The notes beneath the pieces were generated by a model, which saw only the letters and a program-made list of their open reading frames with translations, searched no databases and was not told the DNA's origin. 64,000 bases of DNA from Spironucleus salmonicida (lineage: Eukaryota; Fornicata; Diplomonadida; Hexamitidae): NCBI GenBank assembly GCA_000497125.2, contig CM035318.1, positions 864,001 through 928,000 on the forward strand, read 5' to 3'. Below, one piece after another: positions 55,128 to 64,000 of the stretch; within the stretch, counting starts at the first letter, position 1; each line of letters opens with the position of its first letter. A program made the translations under genes and the position numbers.

Positions 55128-55776
55128 ATTATTTTGTTACTATACACGCAAATGCTACCAATTTTTAAATTTGTTCTTATTGAAATAGATAAATCTTATC
55201 ACAAAAAAGTTATACCGTTTCTTAATAAAGATTATAAAAATTATAATGAATTAAGTAATATTAGTGTATTGTAAATTAAGTATTGAAACAGCTATAATAT
55301 ATTGATAATATATGAACTATATAAGGAAGATAATATTTATTTTTAGTAGATTTAGTTTGACACTATTCACCTGTTTCTCACAACAACTTCATTATAAAAT
55401 CTCATACACTACTACATTTTATTTTTAATACTTAAAACGTATTGTACTTATTATTAAGTAGTGACATGACAATTATTTAGTATATGAAGTAGCATCTATG
55501 ATTATATAACTTGAACACTGTGTAACGAGTTTGCAAAATAATGTGAACAAATTAGATTTATAAATTCAATATGACGTATATAATATGAGCAAGCTAGTTA
55601 TCTTTTTTTATTTCAATGCTTATTAGTTTATTTGTAACTATTGCAACATTATAACAATATTAGATATTATATTTCTGCTTCTAAAACATAAACCACAAAC
55701 ATTAAATTTTATCAATAGTTACACTAAAATATAATAAATTAAATATATTATCAAATCAATCAAACCATTCCTTCAA
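55128..55776. other. AT-rich region upstream of PGK
   Basis: A 44-codon frame at about 55151 (MLPIFKFVLIEIDKS) is open but unsupported. TATAATAAATTAAATATATT lies 20-45 bp before the PGK ATG. Confidence 0.4.
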
Positions 55777-57000
55777 ATGGACTTCAACAAGTTATCTATT
55801 AAGGACGTTGATGTTAAGGATAAAGCTGTATTTATCCGTGTTGATTACAATGTCCCACAGGATGATGCCGGCGTTATTACCAATACTGCTCGTATAGATG
55901 CCTCTATCCCCACCATCCAGCATGTATTAAACAGCCATCCTAAGTATATTGTTTTATGCTCTCATTTGGGTCGTCCTAAAGGTACTGGCTTTGAACAGAA
56001 GTTTTCTATGAAGCCCGCTTCTGAAGCTCTTGCAAAGATTTTAGGTAAGCCCGTCACTCAGCTTGAAGATGTAGTTGGCCCTAAGGTTGAAGAAGCACTC
56101 AAAAATGCTAAGTAAGGTGAGATTTTCATGCTTGAAAATGCTCGTTTCTATAAGGAAGAAACAAACGAAAACGAACAAGATGAAACAGTTAAGACTTTCA
56201 GAAAGAATCTCAAAGCTTTAGCTGATATCTATTGTGATGATGCCTTCGGTACTGCTCACAGACCTCATTCTTCTATGGTTGGTGAAGGTTTTGATATCCG
56301 TTGTGCTGGTTTCCTTTTACAAAAAGAAATTGATTACTTCAAAATCGCTCTTGCTGAACCAAAGAAGCCTTATCTCGCCATTCTCGGGGGTGCTAAGATT
56401 TCTGATAAGACTAAGCTCATCCATAATCTCCTCCCAAAGGTTGATAAAATCATTCTCTGCGGTGGTATGGCTTACGCTTTCCTTAAGAAACAGGGTATGA
56501 CCATTGGTAACTCCCTTTATGATCCTAAGTGTGACGCTGATGTTGAAATCATCATCAAAAAGGCTGCTGAGCTCAAAGTTGAAATCATCCTCCCAATAGA
56601 TTTCAGATGTACTCAGGATTTTAAGAACGATGCTGAAATGAAAATTTTCACCAAGGAATAAGGGATTCCTGATGGCTGGGAAGGTTTAGATGCTGGACCA
56701 AAGTCTGAGGAAGTTTTCAAAAAGGCTGTCTTAGATTCTAAGACTATTATTTGGAATGGTCCCGCTGGTGTTTTCGAATTCGCCAACTTCGCCAAAGCTA
56801 CTTTTGCTATTTGTGATGCTTGCGTTGAAGCTACCACTAAAGGTGCTATCACCATTATCGGTGGTGGTGACTCTGCTACTGCTGCTAAGAAAGCTAAGGC
56901 CGTTGACAAGCTTTCCCACGTTTCCACTGGAGGTGGTGCCGCTCTTGAACTCCTTCAGGGTGATATTTTACCTGGTGTTGCGAGATTATCTAACAAGTGA
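55777..57000 (+). CDS. pgk: Phosphoglycerate kinase, 407 aa
   Basis: Glycolytic enzyme making ATP and 3-phosphoglycerate from 1,3-bisphosphoglycerate. RVDYNVP with [10 protein letters not shown] (substrate site), [33 protein letters not shown] and [11 protein letters not shown] (nucleotide site) are all present, length normal. Two TAA codons (residues 113 and 295) sit at KNAKQGEIF and TKEQGIPDGW, where Gln fits the family. Regular, GC-moderate codon use suggests high expression. Confidence 0.97.
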
Positions 57001-57346
57001 ACGGTTTTATTGATTTATATGATATTAATGAATATTGCTGAGCAAAATAAATTTAATTGATAAGAAATTTAGACCATCCCAAAGCTTTGTTTTTATTAAA
57101 GTAGTATTCAATCCTCAATATATTATTAAATAATTAGTTCTCTTGTGTACGAATTTTTATTTATTATCTCGTTTAACAATATTAAAAGATAATAAATAAT
57201 TATTATAAAATTAATCTCTTTGCATTTTAAATTCTTTAATTTTGAGATTATTTTCTTTAAAGTTATAGTAATTAGAAAATAATTAAAATATAAAGATTTT
57301 TGTTCATGTACCACTAAAATAAACCAATAGATATTAAACTTTTTTT
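57001..57346. other. AT-rich spacer, no gene
   Basis: Convergent 3' ends of PGK and the helicase-like gene; no coding frame seen. Confidence 0.5.
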
Positions 57347-58540
57347 TCAAATAACTAATTGAGGAAAAACTATAGAAAGTCCCCCTTTTTATAGATCCAT
57401 AATGAGAGCACAGTCTGTGGTCTATGAAATATCATCGGTCAATAAAATCCACTTCCTAGCAGACCGTAAACTGCTATTACATAGAGCTTCTATTGCTCTT
57501 GCAAATTTTCTTCGACTACTGATTAAGCCAACTTTAACGTGTTATTTCTTAATATACATTAGGCTAAAAATGATAATTCCAAAGCATATTCCGTCCCCTG
57601 GAATGAATCTCGACGAGAAAGGAATGAAATTTGTATACCCTTATTAAATAATTTTAAAAATCGCAAATTAGGATCTAGACAAATGTGTAAATTTTAAAAC
57701 TTTACGCACGAACTAAGCTAAATCATTTGGCAATGTAGTTTTCCATGATGTAGTATACACAAACTTCAAAGTATCTGGGACAAATAAAGTTGAAATAGCA
57801 GTATTATCAATAGGCTAAAATGTGGATTTAAGTAGTTCGCTGGCTATTTAAGTATCATCTAACACAATATCATTGTTACCTGCCTGTAAAATTTCTATTT
57901 GAGTTCCTAGCTCTAAAAATGAAGCAAATTCTACAGAATCTTCAATACTAACTATTTTGGCCGTGAAAAATAAAGGCGTATCTGAATAAATCTAATAAAT
58001 CTAACCATTACGTAATTGTTCATAAACAGCAGTCTGTAAAGATAAGGAGTCACGTTGCGTTATTATTGCTTGTTTGTCGCTTACTTTAACGTTTTTAATA
58101 GATTTTCGATAGATAATCTAGTTAGGCTTTAATTATATAGCAGATACTAATGTTACTTTAGATGACAGGTTTATAACTTTAATATCTTTATTAAATTAGA
58201 AATTTGTTAATGTTGGTGACTATAGGAATAATATTTGTTAAATGAATGGATTACTCTGATAAAAGTTGTAGAATTATAATAGTAAAGGAAGTGTGATTTA
58301 GTTAACATGGAATAGGGTCAACTATGCGTCTTTTATGTTGATACTGATACTATGTGTTGTATTAATACATGTGACATTGGATTTAAGATAGAATATTTCA
58401 AGCTCATCAGAGTTTGTAAAGAGAGTAATACGTAATGGTTATTTACGATTTAATTGAGATATAAAATCTGGAAAAGCAGATTATGCTAACACTGTAGCTA
58501 CAATATTACCTTCAGATAGGTTTTTAATAATAGTGTTCAT
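57347..58540 (-). CDS. UPF1/SF1-helicase-like protein, truncated, 397 aa
   Basis: A long frame with about twenty-five TAR codons. The end resembles the start of a UPF1-type helicase core: LSRSQFAIFKIIQQG (Q motif), then PGDGICFG where GPPGTGK is expected, then HVKVGLISSRRKFARAIEAL matching the SN.AVD.L block. The upstream region could match the 1B/stalk region. Walker A Lys/Thr are lost and everything after motif Ib is missing. It is probably a degenerate paralogue; a chance likeness is possible. Confidence 0.45.
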
Positions 58541-58601
58541 TTTGAAATTGAATTAGTTTTTAAATTACTCTTATTATAATAAGCAGAATATAATAGTGAA
58601 T

Positions 58602-58937
58602 TCACTTAAGCAAATCCCGAACCCACTTGAGGATTGATTTTGAGTTTATTTTCCCTTCAAACAATGTTCTAGACCCATTAGAGATAAATACGATAGTTGG
58701 ATATCCGGACACTAGCTACTCTTGACAAAGATACAGATTTTACGAGCAATCAACTTATCCTATTTAGAATCCTAACTCACTACCATAAGCAAGCTTCTTA
58801 ATTTCAGAAGTAGCTCTAATACAGTGAGAACAATAAGGGGAATAAAATTTCAGGAGAGTTGGTTTTTCTAATATGAAATTATCAAAGTTAATTGAAGTAA
58901 GATTTTGTATTTCAGTTTAAAGTAGAAGAGCAAACAT
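58602..58937 (-). CDS. PDI-like thioredoxin-fold protein, 111 aa
   Basis: Short hydrophobic start MFALLLQ (possible signal peptide), then a thioredoxin fold with active site FYSPYCSHCIRA (CSHC), VDCSQNLYLC and GYPTIVFISNG (cis-Pro). Single-domain PDIs of this kind occur in diplomonads and act in ER disulfide formation. Several TAR codons read as Gln. Confidence 0.82.
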
Positions 58938-59094
58938 ATTTCGAGTCTCAAAACTTTATGTATATAAGTGTATATTAGCGATTGGAGTGGATATTCGTTG
59001 TATTTAAGAAGGGGTGATTGTGATTCATAGAGTTGGAATGCAATACTCATTTATAACCTTTAAAGTTAGGTAAATAATATTTACCACTTCCACA
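58938..59094. promoter_or_regulatory. Divergent promoter region, PDI-like / UPRT
   Basis: Contains TATATAAGTGTATATTAG toward the PDI-like gene and TAAATAATATTTACC toward UPRT, whose leader ends CACTTCCACA at the ATG. Confidence 0.4.
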
Positions 59095-59721
59095 ATGAAA
59101 ATTGTGGAAGTAATGCATCCTCTCATTAAGCACAAAGTTGGTCTCATGCGTGCAAAGGACGTCTCCATAGCTCGTTTCAGAGAACTTGCATCTGAAGTAG
59201 GCTCTCTTCTTACTTATGAGGCTACTGCATCTCTTGCTACCGAAAAAGTTACAATCGAGAGTTGGTAGGGCCCAGTCGAGATCGACTAGATATCTGGTAA
59301 AAAGTTTACAGTTGTACCAATTCTTCGTGCTGGTTTAGGCATGATGGACGGCGTCATCCAACATTGCCCAGGTGCTAGAATTTCCGTTGTAGGTGTTTAT
59401 CGTGATGAGAAAACCCTCCAACCAGTACCATATTTTGACAAGATCTGTGCTGGTATTGAATAGCGTATGGCTTTAATTGTTGATCCTATGCTTGCTACTG
59501 GTGGAAGCATGATAGCAACGATTGATTTACTTAAGAAAAAAGGATGTACGAATATCCGCTGCTTGGTTCTTGTTGCTGTACCTGAAGGTTTGAAGGCGCT
59601 TGAAGCCAAACACCCTGATGTAGAGATTTATTGTGCTGCAATTGATAGCCACCTTAATGAGTAAGGTTATATTATTCCAGGACTTGGTGATGCAGGTGAC
59701 AAGATTTTTGGAACAAAGTGA
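59095..59721 (+). CDS. upp: Uracil phosphoribosyltransferase, bacterial type, 208 aa
   Basis: It salvages uracil to UMP using PRPP. Start [54 protein letters not shown] loop [15 protein letters not shown] and the C-terminus [18 protein letters not shown] are those of enterobacterial Upp, with the same length of 208 aa. Three in-frame TAR codons (TAG at 59266-59268 and 59461-59463, TAA at 59662-59664) read as Gln. Strong bacterial likeness suggests gene transfer followed by adaptation to the recoded genome. Confidence 0.95.
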
Positions 59722-59834
59722 AGATTTCTCCACATTTAATTGTAATTACTAGTTTATATATTTTAATATCTATTATAAAATACAGTATAGATATTATATA
59801 TAATTCATATACACTCCATTAAACTTTCCATAAA

Positions 59835-60560
59835 ATGAGAGTTTCCAACTAGTCATTTTTGACAAGAATATCGGTTTTTACACTAACACGAGACTCAACA
59901 GTAGAGTATCCAGAATATAGACTTTCTACAAATTATGACATTCATCTTTCAGCACCAGATTTTACTTCATTAAATGATTTAAAATCCGCGATCTCTGAGA
60001 AAACAAATGCTGGATTTTTATCATCATAATTCTTTAGAGTAGCATTTTTAGGACAATTTACTACCTCTGGAACTTTTTTAACTACTTCAACTGAAGTTTC
60101 AACACAATTTTTATAGCAAACTGATAAAATATTCGATTTAGTAGTTGTAAGATATACAAAGGTTCAAAGTTATTAGCTCAAAAATCTAATTTCGTAAGAA
60201 GAATATCGTCAATTAGATGCATTGCTTCGTACAAAAAGGACTTATGCTAAGAAAGACATTTCTGACGATGAAATCGAGCCGGTGTAAATCAAATTTTTTG
60301 ATTAATTTTAAATTAAGGGGGCAAAAAGCTAGATTATCAGTGAAATTTTAAATTCCCCTGCTAGTAGATTTTATGGCCCTAAGATGGTTGAGGAATGGGG
60401 ATAAAGAATTACTAATCAAGAGCATAATAGTGTATGGTTACCACCATCCGAGTTTCCTTTAGTTCAAAACGGTGAGAATGGAGGATACCTTACTGTTAGT
60501 GTGTCGGCGCGGATATATGGGGTATGTATGAAGTTCGCCGGTATATTGAACTCTGAGTGA
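59835..60560 (+). CDS. Hypothetical protein, 241 aa
   Basis: Intact with about twelve TAR codons. Mixed alpha/beta character with a Ser/Thr-rich middle (FTTSGTFLTTSTEVSTQF) and C-terminal NGENGGYLTVSVSARIYG. No family is recognised. Confidence 0.58.
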
Positions 60561-61206
60561 AGTTAAGCTATAATAAAAATTTGTTTAAATTATTATTATT
60601 GTCATCTTAACGATATTTTCTAGAAAACTATAATAAAATATTCATTATAAAGATATTTTCCTTATGTTATTAAGTATATCTGAATAAGAATATTTTCATT
60701 TATTCTTAAGAATAGGATCCTCTTTATAAAAGAATCGGGAACTATAATACGTTGTAAACCTATTGATTATCTTTTAAATAACAATACTAATTATTAAATA
60801 TTACTTATTATTAGGTTATTTTAATTTTTATAGCAAATAATAAATTTGTATTTTAAATAAATACGGGTTTATTATAATTTAGGTTACAAGCATAAATAAT
60901 AAATATCACAAAATGATAGCGATACTTTATTATATAGAACAAAATAAAATTTATCCATAATTTAATAGATATAACTTCCATAATGGTTCTAGGTCAAAAT
61001 TCATGTAATAGTTTGTAAAATCGTTATGCGCTATGTAACAAAATAGAATTTATTGTAAATCCCTTTAGCAGTTGGAGTCTACCAGTTAACATTGAAACTC
61101 GTAATAATTTAGCTTATATGTTTCTTTCTCTGTGGAATAATACGTAAATTTATTTGGCTAGGTATCAAAGAAATAAGATCCGTAAACAGTAATCCAAGAG
61201 CAAATC
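60561..61206. other. AT-rich spacer, no supported gene
   Basis: A 60-codon frame at 60913 (MIAILYYIEQ) is open but weak; other long frames run antisense to the gene at 61207. Confidence 0.45.
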
Positions 61207-62352
61207 TCACTTTACATTAGTTTTCATAGCATATTTAGCTTTGGGATGCTGATTGGAGACACTTTACTGTTTTTAAAAAGTAATGGTGGCGGATTACTTT
61301 TTAGCGTACTAAGGAACTACAACTACTCCTTATTTTTTGGCATATTGAGGAAAACTTGCTTTCGCCATTTCCTTCTAATTGCTAATATAATACCCCTTGT
61401 TAAATTAGCTCAGCTTGTTGCAAAGTTTGCTGTTATTTTCGGCGAACTACTGACATAACAACTCATACGCCCTAATTTGAGCATCTGCAGCCAAAGTCTA
61501 GCCCTCAATAGCCTGCGAAATCGCAGCCTACTCCGCAAGCAGGCTGACTGTGTATTGCTACACCAACTCTGCTTTAACTTGCTCTGGAATTCTGTCCGCT
61601 CCAGCAAACACCGATTTTTCGATCATATTCTCCACTACGTCATGCAAAGCCTCTGTTATTTAACCAAAATCTACCTCTATGTCCCTCGTAACTTATATCA
61701 GCTCTTTGGAGAACTACTGCTATAAGTCAGGCTGCTAAATGACCTTTCGGCCCGCCACACTCTCGTTCTCCGTCGTCTCGTTGTCCGTGGTGAAGAACGT
61801 GAGCTGCTCCGAGTCTGTCACGACCTGGCCCTCTTAGATAAAATCGGTAATGTCTGGAATGGAACCCTCATCCAGCAGGTCTTCGATATCAACTCCTCTG
61901 CTGGAGTCGCCCTCTGAGGATGCGCCACAGAGAGTAACTTTTTTACCGATGTCTAAATCCCGATTGGGCACCACACAGTGCGCTTCATTTTCTGGCAACG
62001 TGGCAGAATTTTTATGTAAGATTCTGGCATGTGGTGACGTGAGGTTCACGTTGGGCTCCGTGTTTAGGTCCCGCTGGCTGTCTGTAATGTAGCTTTTTGC
62101 GCAGAAGCTTCTTTCACCGCGCACAGCATGCGCGCTAGAACTCTCATGGCTACCGGCTGGGTTTTGCATAAGCAGCGAGCGGTCGAACGAAATTTCCTGG
62201 TGCAGTTTCACTCCTGGGGCCAGCTGTGAGTCGCTTTAACTAATTTCGAACTCGCATTATATCACATCATCTAGAGTCTGCTGGTCTGATAGCTGTTGAT
62301 ACCTCTCGATATCGAAGGACTCGTCTTGGATGTTCGACGAGAAGGAGGACAT
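61207..62352 (-). CDS. Hypothetical Gln/Ser-rich protein, 381 aa
   Basis: A single frame with over twenty TAR codons. The N-terminal half is acidic and disordered (SSEGDSSRGVDIEDLLDEG); the middle (about 200-320) is a helical Gln/Glu-rich coiled coil; the tail holds two copies of the short repeat PQYAKKQ (about 335-355). Possibly cytoskeletal or vesicle-adaptor; not recognised. Confidence 0.62.
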
Positions 62353-62556
62353 TTCGTCTAAAATAATTTGTTTATAATAATATATAATAATAATAAAAAG
62401 TTCATGCAGTTTGGCGCTTGGGTTTCGGCCAAACCAAGTGAGTTTCTTAGCGTAAGAACTGTGTATGTGATGAAATGGCGGTATTGCAAAGCTGTAGATT
62501 TTTAAAATAATAAATAGATTTTACAATATAATATTATAATTATCGTTAAATTATAA

Positions 62557-64000
62557 ATGCTATCGTCGCTGGAGATCTTAGCGATGATTAACGGCCCCTG
62601 CCCACCACCGCAGGAGGAGCAAGCGCAGATGCTAGTAGACTAGCAGTAACATGTGATCGGGAGGCTTAAACGGCTCGTGCTAGCCTAAAAAGAGCAGATT
62701 AAACTCAAAAACGACGAAATAAACAGCCTACGGCACCAGCTGGGCCTGGATCCCATTATTTTTGCTGTTCCTGCTGGATCCTAGAGCGCTCGTAGCGTGG
62801 CACTGCCGTAGCCAGTAAAAGCAAACTTTCCAGGTCGCGCGTAACAGCATGCTATGGAATCAGAAAATGCCCACTCAACCTCACATATTGGTCGTAGCCA
62901 GCTTTAGGCGCCGGAAACTGCCGCAGATAGCCAATTTTCCGAACTGCTACTCTCCAATATTTCGCTTTTCGGCGTCCCGGCACACGTCCGTGGCCTCCAG
63001 CCGGTGCTCTTCGAACGCACCCTGGAGATATGTCGTGCTTTCACGCGGCGTGATTATAGTATCTCCTTGGCTATTTCCAGCGCCGAGCTGACCCAAATTA
63101 TGGAAAATGTTCCAGAAATCAACTGCAAAATCGACCAGCGCGACAGCGGGCTCGCGCTGTCCGATTTTGTGCCTTTTGACGTGCAGCGGGCACTGCGCGA
63201 TGTGACCGATGCCCACAACCCGCTACCGTCCGCAGTCGAGTTTGCGCTGAACTCGGCCGCTGATGCGACCCAGGGCGACGTATCCGCCGTCTTCGAAACT
63301 AGGGTCGGTAGCGCAGCCGCGTTCGCGCGGGCTGTGTGGCTAATTTTGGCTCATTGCGGGCTCAAGAGCGAGATCGTTGAAGGAAAAATCCTGATCTCCG
63401 GCTCCCGCCAGGTCATTGACCTCGCCGCACCAGCTGCGCTCTTCAGCGAAAAATTCGACATTTTCGACGAAAATTCACGCGTGCTAGCCCTTATATCAGA
63501 TCGACAAAAGTTCATTATCACGCAGAATTTCGACTCTGCCTCCATACCCGAGAACGCGCCTTATATCACTTAAAACTATCAGTTTTACAGCATTTTGACG
63601 CTCCAATTTTCCGCTCCTTTTGTCCCCCAGAAGGTCGATCTGCAGCCTGAAATTTCGAATTTTACGGCCTTCGGGATCCCGGCGTCGCTACGCGTCGGGA
63701 AGCCTGCGAATTTCGAGGAGGTCTGCCTCCAAATATACCGAAATTTCACGCTCCATCCTGCTAGCTTCCTGCCCGAAATCAGCGAAAACGTCGGCGACTT
63801 GCGGAGCTACCTGGCGGATTTGCAGGCCAAAACGAGCGACTGGCTGCTGCTCCTGCGACGCCTGCACCCCGCCACGCTTGCGGCGGAAATGGTGCTGAAT
63901 GGAGAGCGCCTGACGCGCTCTGCGCGCGTTTTCGACCTCCAGTACCTGCTCCAGCGTGCTGGCGTTTTGAGCTTCGCGGTGCGTGAAACCAGCTTACTTT
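62557..64000 (+). CDS. Hypothetical protein, at least 481 aa, cut by window end
   Basis: Frame open from ATG 62557 to the window end. A short coiled coil at about 24-60, a Ser/Gln linker, then a globular-looking region from about residue 125 (LFGVPAHVRGLQPVLFERTLEICRAF is split over several helices) with two related-looking modules. AT-rich TAR codons are confined to the first 120 codons and one near 63571. Not recognised. Confidence 0.6.

Noticed and set aside
57402-57647. 81-aa plus-strand frame
   Set aside because: Antisense to the 397-aa helicase-like frame, which is far longer and has motif likeness.

Overview
The window is nuclear DNA of a microbial eukaryote that reads UAA and UAG as glutamine and stops only at UGA. 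Read that way, genes broken by TAA/TAG become full-length members of known families: phosphoglycerate kinase, uracil phosphoribosyltransferase, kinesin-2, bacterial-type glucokinase, a sugar porter, L-asparaginase and DPE2-type amylomaltase. No introns are needed, 5' leaders look very short, and intergenic DNA is AT-rich. This code, together with superoxide reductase, bacterial-type glucokinase and flagellar genes, fits a diplomonad of the Hexamita/Spironucleus/Trepomonas group best. A ciliate or an oxymonad with the same code is not excluded. The lineage is an inference.

Layout: the window is built from five inverted repeats, some nested. IR-A (1-2057 / 4551-6607) and IR-B (4528-6735 / 12899-15106) share one block (LRR protein tail, Myb-like protein, ZIP metal transporter, C-terminus of a DPE2-like gene). 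IR-C (25047-28819 / 44240-47996) carries a 352-aa protein, a membrane protein and a 225-aa protein. IR-D (30430-33285 / 37101-39956) lies in the loop of IR-C, carries three GC-rich genes, and has the intact DPE2 gene in its own loop. IR-E (47098-49688 / 50056-52646) is a tight palindrome with two asparaginase genes head to head. A 321-bp direct repeat lies at 24517 and 41113. Most repeat arms are very GC-rich, while loops and flanks are AT-rich and rich in UAR glutamine codons; gene frames sometimes run across the junctions.

Region by region: 1-6.7 kb ZIP/Myb block and a catalytically dead DPE2 paralogue; 6.8-8.1 kb microsatellites; 8.1-10.1 kb superoxide reductase and small GC-rich genes; 11-15.1 kb hypotheticals, an intact LRR gene and block copy 3; 15.2-17.7 kb glucokinase and sugar transporter as a divergent pair; 17.7-20.9 kb a dipeptidase pseudogene and kinesin-2; 21-24.2 kb small hypotheticals and a HAD phosphatase; 24.5-48 kb IR-C/IR-D with DPE2 and coiled-coil proteins; 48-52.6 kb the asparaginase palindrome; 53-64 kb single-copy genes including ZNRD2-like, PGK, a helicase-like fragment, a PDI-like thioredoxin, bacterial-type UPRT and unrecognised proteins.

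Metabolically, sugar uptake, glucokinase, DPE2 (maltose/glucan disproportionation) and PGK outline a carbohydrate-fermenting anaerobe. Asparaginase, UPRT and superoxide reductase add amino-acid use, pyrimidine salvage and oxygen defence.
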